Positions 51,968-61,194 are shown, counted from the first letter of the stretch. The stretch: 64,000 nucleotides of DNA from Metabacillus kandeliae (GCF_021166585.1 NZ_JAJOZE010000016.1:1-64000); one strand, 5' to 3'. Numbers and translations are program-made. The notes: generated from the letters alone by a model not told the origin.

Positions 51968-53395
51968 TTAAGCCTCTTCTTTAATATTAAAATCTGCACT
52001 GTTCGTCTTAATTTCCTTCAAATCCATATGCTTGCTCGCATAGAACCTGTATACCAGGTAGCAAACAATAATGAACGGAATTCCGCAATACAGCGCCATC
52101 CGCTGGTCTGGTATAAAAGCAAGACTGATAATAACCGCCACGTTAAATACGAGAGCAAGAATTGGAACAATCGGATACAGCGGTGTTTTAAACTTCAGGT
52201 CCTTCACATTGCCGCCTTCGGCCAAAAACTTCTTCCGTGCCAGCAGGTTGGATAAAGCAATCGATGCCCAGACAAGCACCGCACCAAATCCTGCAATGGA
52301 TGTCAGCCATAAGTAAACAGTAGTTGGTGCTTTAAATCCACTTATCAGTGAAAGGCAGCCGACAAGCATGCTGACGCTAAGCGCATTAATCGGAACGCCT
52401 CTTTTGTTCAGCCTGCCGAAAAACTTCGGAATCATGCCGTTATTGGACATGGACCACAGCATTCTGGACGTTGCGTAAAGCCCTGAGTTCGCTACAGATA
52501 AAACAGCTGTAATAATAACAAAGTTCATAATATCAGCCGCATACGGAATCCCGATTTTATCAAACACCACCACAAACGGGCTTTCTACCTTGTCCGCATT
52601 TTCCCATGGAAACAAACCAGCGAGCACGAACACTGCGAGTCCAAAGAACACCAGAATCCGCCATACTGTATTGTTGATCGCCTTTGGAATGGTCTTTTCA
52701 GGATGCTCGCTCTCTCCAGCCGTAATTCCCACCAGCTCTGTTCCCTGAAAAGAAAAATTCACCACAATCATCGTTGTCAGGATCGCTAAAAATCCATTCG
52801 GAAAAAGACCGCCATGTGATGTGTAGTTGGCAAGAAATGGTGCAGGATCCCCCTTCATCGGCATAAATCCGAACATCGCCGCACCGCCAAGCAAGATAAA
52901 CACAATAATTGTTGCAACCTTAATGAATGAAAACCAGAACTCCACTTCCCCGAAGCTCTTTGTAGAAAGGGCATTAATACTGAAAAGCAGAACCGCAAAC
53001 ACAATACACCAAATCCATGTCGGTACATCCGGAAACCACCGTTCCATCAAGAGGCTCACCGTCAAAAGCTCAAGCCCGACCGTCACAGCCCAGTTCAGCC
53101 AGGCGATCCAGCCAATCATATAACCGGTTCCAGGCGAAATAAACTTCGTTGCGTACGTCTGATAGGAACCAACATCAGGCAAAGCCACGGCAAGCTCCCC
53201 AAGGCAAAGCATCGTCAAATACATTACAAACCCGCCAAACAAATAAGCAGCCAGCGCCCCGCCCGGACCTGCTTCATGAATGGTTACGCTTGTCCCCAAA
53301 AACAAGCCTGTTCCAATCACGCCCCCAAGCGCAATCATCAGGACATGTCTTCCTTTCAGCTCTCTCTTTAAAGATTGATTGTTTCCCTGACTCAT
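51968..53395 (-). CDS. Amino acid permease (APC superfamily)
   Basis: Membrane proton symporter of 475 residues with 12 helices. The start GRHVLMIALGGVIGTGLFLGTSVTIHEAGPGG is the APC/AAT family signature, and NFSFQGTELVGITAGESEHPEKTIPKAI covers helices 6-7. It belongs to the amino acid transporter (AAT) group; the exact amino acid is uncertain. ATG at 53395 has GAAGGGGAA at better spacing than the ATG at 53401. A cre-like ATGTAAGCGCTTAAA lies just upstream. Confidence 0.9.
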   Translation of the reverse strand: MSQGNNQSLKRELKGRHVLMIALGGVIGTGLFLGTSVTIHEAGPGGALAAYLFGGFVMYLTMLCLGELAVALPDVGSYQTYATKFISPGTGYMIGWIAWLNWAVTVGLELLTVSLLMERWFPDVPTWIWCIVFAVLLFSINALSTKSFGEVEFWFSFIKVATIIVFILLGGAAMFGFMPMKGDPAPFLANYTSHGGLFPNGFLAILTTMIVVNFSFQGTELVGITAGESEHPEKTIPKAINNTVWRILVFFGLAVFVLAGLFPWENADKVESPFVVVFDKIGIPYAADIMNFVIITAVLSVANSGLYATSRMLWSMSNNGMIPKFFGRLNKRGVPINALSVSMLVGCLSLISGFKAPTTVYLWLTSIAGFGAVLVWASIALSNLLARKKFLAEGGNVKDLKFKTPLYPIVPILALVFNVAVIISLAFIPDQRMALYCGIPFIIVCYLVYRFYASKHMDLKEIKTNSADFNIKEEA

Positions 53396-53418
53396 GGACA
53401 TTTCCCCTTCGGTAAAAT

Positions 53419-53433
53419 ATGTAAGCGCTTAAA
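53419..53433 (-). promoter_or_regulatory. cre-like site before the amino acid permease
   Basis: ATGTAAGCGCTTAAA fits the CcpA consensus except for the conserved C near the end. It lies about 25 bases before the start codon. Tentative. Confidence 0.4.
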
Positions 53434-53668
53434 AAATAAGATTATAGCTTTCCTGCAATACTAAAAACATGTACACTTTTGGATTTTTTCACCAATTAAT
53501 ACAGTATAATTGCACGCTTTTCACTAGTTTACTATTTCTTAATAATATAATCCACAAATAGTATAAAAAATTCGAAATGGGTAAAATTTTCCGATAATAT
53601 GGCAAATGCACAGAGAATAACCTTTCCACATAACCTAACTATATAATCAAAATACAAAGGTGAAAAAA

Positions 53669-54553
53669 GTGAGAAAAAAACTAATCAGCACAAGCGCAAA
53701 AGGACTCGCAGCTGACTCCTTCCCGATGCAGCTGTACCAAAAAGCCAAAAAATTCGGCACATGGAATCCAGCGGACATCGACTTCTCAAAGGACCAAGAA
53801 GACTGGCACTCCCTTTCAGAGGGGCAGAGAGAATGGGCAATCAAGCTCCTCGCCCAGTTTCAGGGCGGAGAAGAAGCCGTCACACTGGACCTGCTTCCCC
53901 TTCTGATGGTCACAGCCAGAGAAGGCCGTCTCGAAGAAGAAATCTACCTGACCACCTTCTTATATGATGAGGCCAAGCACACTGAATTCTTCCGCCTCGT
54001 TCTTAATGCTGTCGGCGAACACGGGGACCTCTCCCACCATCATTCAGAAGCCTATAAAAAAATCTTCTACGAGCTTCTTCCGGAAGTGATGGAAAAGCTC
54101 TGGCATGACCAATCACCAGAAGCCATCGCAGACGCCTCCTGCGTCTACAACATGTTTGCCGAAGGCGTCCTCGCCGAAACAGGCTACAAAGCCTTTCACG
54201 ACGGCCTTCAAACCATCGGCAAAATGCCGGGCCTGCTTAAAGGCATCGAACACCTGAAACGCGACGAAGCCAGACACATCAGCTACGGCACCTACCTCCT
54301 CCAGCGCCTGATCTCAGAACACCCGCACCTCTACCCGCTCATCCTGAAAAGACTCACAGAGCTCGCACCCATAGCAGCAGAGCTCAACGCAGAAGGCATG
54401 GTTCTCAGACAGAAAGACAGCGGAAAACAAGCAGCTGCCATTCAGGATATTCAGCAATTTTCGGCGAAGCAGCTCAGGGTGCGGATGGAGATTTTGGGGA
54501 GGGCGCGCGGGCGGACGGTGGAGGAGATTTTTAGAGGGGATGGCGGGGAGTGA
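53669..54553 (+). CDS. R2-like ligand-binding oxidase (R2lox)
   Basis: A 294-residue ferritin-like protein of the R2lox family, which binds a Mn/Fe centre and a long-chain ligand. Metal ligands by position: E68, E101, H104, E165, E200 and H203. The crosslink pair Val71 and Tyr160 is conserved, so the ether bond known from the Geobacillus protein can form. There is no ribonucleotide reductase large subunit nearby and the usual R2 radical tyrosine context is absent. The GTG at 53669 has AAAGGTG at good spacing; the GTG at 53660 is part of that RBS. Function in the cell is unknown. Confidence 0.9.
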   Translation: MRKKLISTSAKGLAADSFPMQLYQKAKKFGTWNPADIDFSKDQEDWHSLSEGQREWAIKLLAQFQGGEEAVTLDLLPLLMVTAREGRLEEEIYLTTFLYDEAKHTEFFRLVLNAVGEHGDLSHHHSEAYKKIFYELLPEVMEKLWHDQSPEAIADASCVYNMFAEGVLAETGYKAFHDGLQTIGKMPGLLKGIEHLKRDEARHISYGTYLLQRLISEHPHLYPLILKRLTELAPIAAELNAEGMVLRQKDSGKQAAAIQDIQQFSAKQLRVRMEILGRARGRTVEEIFRGDGGE

Positions 54554-54559
54554 GTGAGG

Positions 54560-55205
54560 GGATGGGGGCAGTCTCTGCCCCTACAAACCTGCTGCTCCTG
54601 TCCCCCACCAGGCTAGTGTATTAAAGGCCTGACCCCAAACCTTTAATCCCTTCTCTCCCAAGGGATTCTTCAAATCTCCCCTGTCCCCTATCAATTTAAC
54701 GGATCAAGGGACAAGTGCCCCCTATATGACACCTGTCCCCCGCTCCTTTAATACACAAAAGACCTGTCCCCCATCTTCTTAACCCTTGCTGCTGTAGAAA
54801 AACGGCATGCTGTATCTGTCGTTCAACACTTTAACGCATCAAGGGACAGGGGCACCATTAAAGTGGGGTCAGGTGTTTTTGCCTTCGCTCAACATCTTTG
54901 TGTTTGGCTAAAAGTCCCTGTCCCCCTTTTCTGGCTGTCTCTGTCCCCCGCTTCGCTAGTGTATGAAAGACCTGTCCCCAACTGCTGGATCCCTTTTCTA
55001 TCGAGGCCTTACAGAGCAAAGCACCTGTCCCCTGTCGAATTAACGCAAATGGGGACAGGCTGCTTATATGAAGCGCCTGTCCCTCAGCACTTTAATAAAC
55101 TAAAGCCCTGTCCCCACTATAAGTAATCCAGCATTCTACAAGGGCTTAAAGATCAGTTCACCTGTCCTGTTATCCGCTAACGTATTGAGGGACAGGTTCG
55201 CTTTA
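54560..55205. repeat. Second field of GTCCCC/GGGGAC repeats
   Basis: About seventeen copies of CCTGTCCCC, CTGACCCC, GGGACAGG or GGGGTCAGG in a 650-base gene-free gap, many with TTTAATAMACTAAAG- or TTTAACGxATCAAGG-like cores between opposed copies. Same family as at 15.2-15.65 kb. No coding frame is convincing. Confidence 0.75.
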
Positions 55206-55272
55206 AGAGGGGGAGGGAGCTTTCCACCCTTAGCCTTTTCCTTCCATACCCAACCCCCCCAAAAAGCCCACT

Positions 55273-57546
55273 CTAACCCATCCCCCCTCGCCACTCCTCA
55301 GGCAGCAAACCATAATACCCCCACTGCAAATACCGGTCATCCACCAGCACGATCACGCCTTCATCCTCTTCCGTCCGGATCAGCCGTCCTCCTGCCTGGA
55401 GGACTTTGTTTATGCCCGGGTAGACATAGGCATAGTCATAGCCATTTTTGCCTGCGGATTGGAAATAGTCTTTGATGATGTTTCGTTCAAAGCTGATTTG
55501 CGGCAGGCCGACGCCGACGATGACGACGCCTGTGAGGCGGTTTCCTTTCAGGTCGATGCCTTCGGAGAAGACGCCGCCGAGGACGGCGAAGCCGACTTTG
55601 CTTCTTTTTTTGTGTTCTTCAAAGAAGGCGAGGAAGGCTTCGCGTTCTTGTTCGGCCATGCCTGAGGATTGGATGATGTGATCAGCGTCAGGCAGGTCTT
55701 CAGCGTAGGCCTCATAGGTTTCGTTCATGTATTTGTAGGAGGGGAAAAAGAATAGGTAGTTCCCCGGCCGTTCTTCGAGCAGATTGTACAGCGTGTGGAC
55801 AAGCTGCGGTTTTGTCCGTTCTCTGTCTTTGAATCTGGTGGAGAGCGGATGAATGTGAACCTGCAGCTGCTCTTTGAAAAAGGGCGAAGGAATTTTGACG
55901 CTGTAGTCTTCGTCCCGGTTTCCGCCAAGCATGTCCATGAAATATCCTGCTGGCGACAGGGTGGCGGAAAAGTAGACGATGGATTTGTAGGCTTTTCCTG
56001 CCTGTCTGAGAAGATGGGATGGGTCAAGACAGAAGAGCCTGATTCTGACTTCGCTTTTTTCGGTTTCTAACAGGATTTTGTATCTTTCATCAAAGAGCTT
56101 GAAGATTCTCAAGAAGCCTGCTGTTTCAAAGAAGCATTCCAGAAGAGGCTCGTCTCCTCCTCCTGACAATAGCTCTTGTTCGGCTTGAAGCTGAAACTGC
56201 TCAAGCATGGCGATCAGCTCTTCAGGCACTTCTTCAAGCAGCCGTTCGCTGCCTGAACCGTCTTTTTTCAGCTGCAGCAGATAGTCATTCAGCTTCTTTG
56301 CTGCATCCTGCAGGGGCGGGTTCTTCGTTTTCCATTCTCTTTTCAGGTTAAGGAACCGGCTTTTCTTGATTTCAGCAGAGTACATGCTTCTTGCTCTGTC
56401 AACGAGGTTATGAGCTTCGTCAACGAGCAGCACAGTTTGCTTTTTTTGTTCGTCCAGGAGCCGTTTCAGCGAGACCTTTGGATCGAAAATATAATTGTAG
56501 TCGCAGATGACGGCATCTGCCGTGTAGGCTAAATCAAGGGAAAATTCAAATGGACAAAGCTTGTGCTTGAGCGCGTACGCTTCTATTGCGGTTCTGTCCA
56601 GTGCTGACTCATTTTTTAATAGATCAAGCATGCCTTCGTTTACTCTGTCATAGTAGCCGTCTCTGAACTCACAGTACTCCTTTGTACAGCTGCCGCAGTC
56701 TGTAAAGCAGATTTTATCTTTTGCGGTTATGGTGACGGTTTTGAGAGCCAGCCCTTTTTCTCTCATCTGTCCGAAGGCTTCCTGTGCCGCCGTTCTTGTA
56801 ATGGTTTTGGCTGTCAGATAAAAGATGCGCTGGGTGAGTCCTTCTCCCATTGCTTTTACAGACGGGAAAATGGTTGAAATGGTTTTGCCCGTCCCTGTGG
56901 GCGCATTTGCGAACAAAGCCTGCTTGTCTGAGATGGCTTTATAAACAGAGCCGGCAAATTGCTTCTGCCCCTGTCTGTAAGAAGCAAACGGAAAGGACAG
57001 TTCTTTTATGGAGTGATCCCTCTGTTCTCGGTGGCGGGCCATGAGTGCAGCAAAGGGTTCATAGCCTTCAAGCATTTTATAGAAAAAAGCTTCCAGCTCC
57101 TTGAGGGGAGCTGTTTCTCTGAATCTTTTCTTTTCGCCTGTTTCCTTTTGCACATAGGTGAGCTGAACATCGATTTCAGAGAGGCTGCTGTCTCTCGCAT
57201 AGATCCAGGCGTACACCCTGGCCTGGGCCCAGTGAACAGCTGCGCCCTCTGAAATATCAGCAAGCGGCTTTGCCGTTGATTTGATTTCATCAATCACCAT
57301 TTTTCCGTCTTCTGAAAGGAGGCCGTCGCATCTTCCTTCTACAAAGAATAAGAGATCCTTATACGGCACCTCTGCTTTTAAATAGACTTCCTTCAGATCC
57401 AATTCTCCATATTCCTTCTGTATCCCCTGATGAATCCGGGTTCCTTCCTGCATAGCGGTGCTGGAACGGAACCCGGATTCGATGCTTCCTGATTTGCAGA
57501 CATACTCAACAAGATGCCTTACAGATATTTTTACTTCCTTTGCCAT
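55273..57546 (-). CDS. DinG/Rad3-like Fe-S helicase with N-terminal PD-(D/E)xK nuclease
   Basis: A 757-residue DNA repair-type protein. Residues 1-175 form a Cas4/RecB-like nuclease domain: H39, D74 (EGRCDGLL), E87 and K89 (IDEIKS). The XPD/DinG-type superfamily 2 helicase follows, with Walker A NAPTGTGKT, an Fe-S cluster group (CFTDCGSCTKEYC), DEAH (VDEAHNL), and motifs V-VI in SEGIDLKGNRL and QAGGRLIRTEEDEG. ATG at 57546 follows GAGGAGCGGAGC. The DNA substrate is unknown; probable 5'-3' helicase with nuclease. Confidence 0.9.
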   Translation of the reverse strand: MAKEVKISVRHLVEYVCKSGSIESGFRSSTAMQEGTRIHQGIQKEYGELDLKEVYLKAEVPYKDLLFFVEGRCDGLLSEDGKMVIDEIKSTAKPLADISEGAAVHWAQARVYAWIYARDSSLSEIDVQLTYVQKETGEKKRFRETAPLKELEAFFYKMLEGYEPFAALMARHREQRDHSIKELSFPFASYRQGQKQFAGSVYKAISDKQALFANAPTGTGKTISTIFPSVKAMGEGLTQRIFYLTAKTITRTAAQEAFGQMREKGLALKTVTITAKDKICFTDCGSCTKEYCEFRDGYYDRVNEGMLDLLKNESALDRTAIEAYALKHKLCPFEFSLDLAYTADAVICDYNYIFDPKVSLKRLLDEQKKQTVLLVDEAHNLVDRARSMYSAEIKKSRFLNLKREWKTKNPPLQDAAKKLNDYLLQLKKDGSGSERLLEEVPEELIAMLEQFQLQAEQELLSGGGDEPLLECFFETAGFLRIFKLFDERYKILLETEKSEVRIRLFCLDPSHLLRQAGKAYKSIVYFSATLSPAGYFMDMLGGNRDEDYSVKIPSPFFKEQLQVHIHPLSTRFKDRERTKPQLVHTLYNLLEERPGNYLFFFPSYKYMNETYEAYAEDLPDADHIIQSSGMAEQEREAFLAFFEEHKKRSKVGFAVLGGVFSEGIDLKGNRLTGVVIVGVGLPQISFERNIIKDYFQSAGKNGYDYAYVYPGINKVLQAGGRLIRTEEDEGVIVLVDDRYLQWGYYGLLPEEWRGGMG

Positions 57547-57931
57547 TTGCTCCGCTCCTCTGTTATTTCCTTCTCTATAGTTTAAACCGGTTAGGCAGTT
57601 TAGACAAAATCGGCATCCATTGAGCAACTGTTTTAGGCACTTTGTTATATTTCTCAATTTTCAGAAAAATAAACTGAGTCATATCTCACCGTTGTCTTAT
57701 TTCATGAAAAAAATGAAAGAAATATCAATATATTACCTTCTTGAAATATTCTCCAAAAACTCCTATACCACTGGTATTATCGGCTCCTATTCCGTCTATA
57801 TCTGTCTTAAACACTAGTAAATTATCATAAGTTGAAATGTTTTTGTAACATAAATAGCATCCTTTTGATACACGCCTGTCATATATTGCTGGTATTGTAT
57901 ACCATTATATACATAAAGGGGACTAGGACTT

Positions 57932-58504
57932 TTGAAGAAGTTTATTATGACTGTTAGCTCGATTGTTATCTTGTCACTTGGATTTTCCGGACAGGCCTTT
58001 GGTGCTTCATCCAGCTACAAAGTAAAAGCTGGTGATACTTTATGGGGTATTGCCCAAAAAAACCATGTTACTGTGGCTCAGCTAAAAAAGTGGAATAAAC
58101 TCTCTACTGACCTAATCAAAAGAAACCAGGTCATTAGGCTTTCACAGCCTGCGACGACTGTTAAAGCAGCTTCCACTGCAAAAAAAGCTGCAGTGAGTGC
58201 AAAAAAAGCTTCCTACAAATCAATGACGTTCAAAGCGACAGCCTATACAGCAAGCTGCAAAGGGTGCAGCGGCATTACGGCAACAGGCATCAACCTGAAG
58301 AAAAATCCAAATGCTAAGGTTATTTCAGTAGACCCGCGCGTTATCCCGCTCGGCACAAAGGTTTATGTTGAAGGTTACGGATATGCCATAGCAGCTGACA
58401 GAGGCCATGCGATGCAGGGTAATAAAATTGATGTTTTCTTCTCTTCTAAGTCAAAGGCTTACAGATGGGGAGTTAAAACTGTAAAAGTAAGAATTTACCG
58501 CTAA
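57932..58504 (+). CDS. LysM and 3D-domain cell-wall protein (YocH-like)
   Basis: Exported wall-active protein of 190 residues. Signal peptide 1-25 (VSSIVILSLGFSGQAFGAS), one LysM (YKVKAGDTLWGIAQKN to VIRLSQP), an Ala/Lys linker, and a C-terminal 3D domain with its three aspartates (SVDPRVIPLGT, AADRGHAMQG, KIDVFF). 3D domains resemble lytic transglycosylases; YocH releases muropeptides. The TTG at 57932 is used as start behind GGACTAGGACT. The 385-base upstream gap holds possible promoter TTGCTG-N16-TATACA and nothing else clear. Confidence 0.88.
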   Translation: MKKFIMTVSSIVILSLGFSGQAFGASSSYKVKAGDTLWGIAQKNHVTVAQLKKWNKLSTDLIKRNQVIRLSQPATTVKAASTAKKAAVSAKKASYKSMTFKATAYTASCKGCSGITATGINLKKNPNAKVISVDPRVIPLGTKVYVEGYGYAIAADRGHAMQGNKIDVFFSSKSKAYRWGVKTVKVRIYR

Positions 58505-58511
58505 TAGATAG

Positions 58512-58543
58512 AAAACCTGCAGCTTAAGCTGCAGGTTTTTTTT
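58512..58543. terminator. Bidirectional terminator
   Basis: A perfect palindrome AAAACCTGCAGCTT/AAGCTGCAGGTTTT followed by T-run; serves both convergent genes. Confidence 0.9.
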
Positions 58544-58550
58544 ATGTTCT

Positions 58551-59807
58551 TCAAGCACCCAATGGCAGAGTGACCGTAACAGTCGTTCCTTTCCCGATGA
58601 TGCTTTCATATCGGACTTTGCCATGAATGGTTTCTATAATTTTTAATGATACCGCTGTGCCGAGGCCTGTTCCTTTTTCTTTCGTTGTATAGTAGAGGGT
58701 GCCGATTCTTGAGATTTGCTCAGGCGTCATCCCTTTGCCGGTATCCGTGATCGATACAACTGCTCCCTTGTCCTGCAGGCTGAGTATAACGGAAACTTTG
58801 CCGCCTTCTTCTGTTGCTTCAATGCCGTTTTTGATCAGGTTGATCATCGCCTGGCTTAACTGGCTTCTATCTGTTTCAATGGTTAAAATGCCGGCCAGGC
58901 TTCTCTCAAGAAGAACTCCTTTATTTACAGCATACGGCTCAAGCAGCTGGCAAATATCCCTGAGCAGTTCGTTAAGCTGAAATTTTTCTATTTTTTCAAG
59001 CTTTGGCTTGGAGAAGTTCAGGTAATCGCTGATAATGGCTTCTGCCCGGTTAATTTCGCTGAGGAGGAGCGGCAGGTATTCATATTTGCCTTCCTTTTCA
59101 TTTCCCTGCATCAGCTGAAGAAAACCTTTTACAACAGTGAGCGGATTCCGGATTTCATGTGCGATGGAAGCGGCCATCTCTCCTATTGTATTCAGCTTTT
59201 CAGAACGGATAATTTCCTGCTTCATTTCTTTCTTCTCAATGCTTGCTTCCAGCAGCCTTGATCCAATCGCAGCTGCCGCCCCCTGAAGGCTGCCATAGAC
59301 GAGAAGGCAGTACCAAAATCCTTCTTCTTCGAAAAAAGACATGGTGCTGTTTGACAGATAATAAACAAGGATGACGACCGTTTGGATGACAATAGGCGAA
59401 AAACCAAGGGAAGTGCTGATCATCATTCGTTTTTTCTTAGAAAAATCACGAAGAAATATGCCAGAGTACTTGTAAGGAAGAACAGCTGCGAGCAGCATGT
59501 AGCCATAGCTGTACAGCAGACCGCTGCCGCCGATGATCGTTCTTTCTGCCATCAATACAGCAAGGACAATCAGTCCTGCTTTGCGCCCGCTGTAAAGCAT
59601 GGCCAGCACAATCGGGACATAGCGCAAATCCCAGTAGATCGTGTAATCGATTTTGCTGAACATCAGGCAAAGGACTGAAGCTGTTCCGTAGGTAATCCCG
59701 ACAAATAAGGAAGACTGGCCTATCCGGCGATTTTCATAAACAAAACTGTGCAGCATGACAGGTGAGAGTACAATCAGCACATGCAGGAGCAGCTTTTCAG
59801 CCAGCAT
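58551..59807 (-). CDS. KinB-like membrane sensor histidine kinase
   Basis: A 418-residue kinase. The first 180 residues hold about six membrane helices of the 5TM-5TMR_LYT type (with DLRYVPIVLAMLYSGRKAGLIVL and GGSGLLYSYGYMLLAAVLPY), like KinB/LytS sensors. HisKA box ASIAHEIRNPLTVVKGFLQLMQ and HATPase boxes (NLIKNGIEA, DTGKGM, GTGLGTAV) follow. There is no PAS domain. No response regulator is adjacent, which suggests a sporulation phosphorelay kinase. RBS GGAGATGATT. Confidence 0.9.
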   Translation of the reverse strand: MLAEKLLLHVLIVLSPVMLHSFVYENRRIGQSSLFVGITYGTASVLCLMFSKIDYTIYWDLRYVPIVLAMLYSGRKAGLIVLAVLMAERTIIGGSGLLYSYGYMLLAAVLPYKYSGIFLRDFSKKKRMMISTSLGFSPIVIQTVVILVYYLSNSTMSFFEEEGFWYCLLVYGSLQGAAAAIGSRLLEASIEKKEMKQEIIRSEKLNTIGEMAASIAHEIRNPLTVVKGFLQLMQGNEKEGKYEYLPLLLSEINRAEAIISDYLNFSKPKLEKIEKFQLNELLRDICQLLEPYAVNKGVLLERSLAGILTIETDRSQLSQAMINLIKNGIEATEEGGKVSVILSLQDKGAVVSITDTGKGMTPEQISRIGTLYYTTKEKGTGLGTAVSLKIIETIHGKVRYESIIGKGTTVTVTLPLGA

Positions 59808-59928
59808 CTCAAATCATCTCCGCTTTCCATTATAATGAATGGCTGTTAGTAAAAGATGCAGCCCTGCTATTTGTTTACGACACCGCTGCGGCAATTCCTC
59901 CCTTTGTCAGTGAGTATTTATTCCTATG

Positions 59929-60477
59929 CTATTCCATATTGCTGTGCTTAGAGAAAGCGGCTTCGTGTGAAACCTTTTTCGCTTTTCCGTACTCAAGGCA
60001 AATGGCATCAAATAAGATGTGGGCGCATTGGTCAAAAAGCGAGCCGAGCGGCTGCACAGACCCGCTTTCTCCTTCTCTTCTGAACTTTGTCGCCGCCGGA
60101 ATCACAAGATGACTGTCAGCACTTTTTCCGAGAGGAGAATCGGGGTTTGTTGTGACGGCAATCACCTTTACGCCAATTTCCCGCGCTTTTTCAGCGGTCC
60201 AGACAGTTTGTTTCGTTGTGCCGGAGCCTGAAACGGCAATTAAGATATCCCCTTCTTTTAAAGATGGAGTGATCGTTTCCCCAAGCACGAAAACCTCGCC
60301 CCCAAGATGCATGAGGCGCATGGCAAAAGATTTGGCCATAAGCCCTGACCTGCCTTCGCCTGCTGTGAAAATTCTTTTGCCTTCAGCAAGCTTTTCAGCA
60401 AGCTCTGCAACGTTTTGTTCCTCTACCTTGTTCAGCACATTATCCATTTCTGCCAGAATATCTTGAATGCTGCCCAT
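59929..60477 (-). CDS. hxlB: 6-phospho-3-hexuloisomerase
   Basis: A 182-residue SIS-domain isomerase, interconverting D-arabino-3-hexulose-6-phosphate and fructose-6-phosphate. AGEGRSGLMAKSFAMRL and AVSGSGTTKQTV are the sugar-phosphate binding loops; the C-terminus PLGSLFDQCAHILFDAICLEY is typical of PHI. It starts two bases after hxlA ends, with GGAGCGG inside hxlA, so both are translated together. In B. subtilis hxlAB detoxifies formaldehyde; here the neighbours suggest a sugar pathway. Confidence 0.92.
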   Translation of the reverse strand: MGSIQDILAEMDNVLNKVEEQNVAELAEKLAEGKRIFTAGEGRSGLMAKSFAMRLMHLGGEVFVLGETITPSLKEGDILIAVSGSGTTKQTVWTAEKAREIGVKVIAVTTNPDSPLGKSADSHLVIPAATKFRREGESGSVQPLGSLFDQCAHILFDAICLEYGKAKKVSHEAAFSKHSNME

Positions 60478-60479
60478 TA

Positions 60480-61109
60480 TTAGATCCGCTCCTTTTGTTT
60501 TATTTTTTCGGCAAAGGCTGCCGCCGCCTGCTCTGGGTCTTCTGCTTTTGTTATGGCAGAGCCGATGATTAAAATATCCGGTGAATATGCCGCAATTTCA
60601 TCCAGTGTTTCCATTGAGATGCCGCCTGCTGCAGCTGTTTTTTGCTGCAGGCCTGCCGGCTTATGGATGACGAGCTGCTCAGGCTTTCCATGCTCCTGCT
60701 GATCTTTGCTGATGTGAAAGCAAAGGATGGCGTTCTCAAGTGTGTAGAGCTTCTTTTTTTCCTCTTCATCTGTTCCTAAGAGATCAATGACCAGCTTTTT
60801 CCCTGCCTTGTCCGCTGCTGCCATGCATTGCTCTACAGTGGCAAACGGAGCAGCCCCCATAACGGTTGCGGCGTCAGCGCCAGCCTGGAAACAGAGGTTC
60901 ATTTCATAAATGGCATTATCCATTGTTTTCATATCTGCTAAAATCACTTTTTCCGGAAACGCCTCTTTAAATCTTCTGACGCTTTCCATGCCGTATTCCT
61001 TGATCAGGGAGGTGCCGACCTCGATCCAGTCCGCGTGCTTCCTCGCTTTTTCCGCAATTTCAATGCCTTCCTGTATCGACAATCTGTCTATCGCCAGCTG
61101 TATCTGCAT
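60480..61109 (-). CDS. hxlA: 3-hexulose-6-phosphate synthase-like protein
   Basis: A 209-residue (beta/alpha)8 enzyme of the orotidine decarboxylase superfamily. D8, E30 and the DxKxxD motif (D59, K61, D64) are the metal and catalytic residues. HPS condenses formaldehyde with ribulose-5-phosphate. The region after DMKTMD (NAIYEMNLCF) differs from typical HPS (AGGYE), so a related aldol or decarboxylase specificity is possible. ATG at 61109 follows AAAGGCGGAGC; the longer frame crosses the operator. Confidence 0.85.
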   Translation of the reverse strand: MQIQLAIDRLSIQEGIEIAEKARKHADWIEVGTSLIKEYGMESVRRFKEAFPEKVILADMKTMDNAIYEMNLCFQAGADAATVMGAAPFATVEQCMAAADKAGKKLVIDLLGTDEEEKKKLYTLENAILCFHISKDQQEHGKPEQLVIHKPAGLQQKTAAAGGISMETLDEIAAYSPDILIIGSAITKAEDPEQAAAAFAEKIKQKERI

Positions 61110-61128
61110 GTCTGCTCCGCCTTTCTGA

Positions 61129-61148
61129 TTACTAAATCGATTTAGTAA
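61129..61148. promoter_or_regulatory. Perfect 20-bp palindromic operator before hxlA
   Basis: TTACTAAATCGATTTAGTAA with central CG is a classic LacI-family operator. On the minus strand it lies between TTGACT and AGTAAT (17-base spacing), so binding would block a promoter for hxlAB. The LacI gene just upstream is the likely regulator. Confidence 0.8.
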
Positions 61149-61154
61149 AAAGTC

Positions 61155-61194
61155 AAACAATAAAGATAAGCTTGATTGCTTATCTTTATTGTTT
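61155..61194. terminator. 17-bp perfect hairpin at the end of the lacI-type gene
   Basis: AAACAATAAAGATAAGC and its exact complement flank the loop TTGATT. The stop codon of the regulator is in the stem. On the minus strand only TTTGACTTTTT follows, so it may be a partial terminator or attenuator separating the regulator from hxlAB. Confidence 0.75.

Noticed and set aside
53669-54553. Ribonucleotide reductase small subunit
   Set aside because: The crosslink Val/Tyr pair and the lack of a nearby large subunit identify it as R2lox instead.
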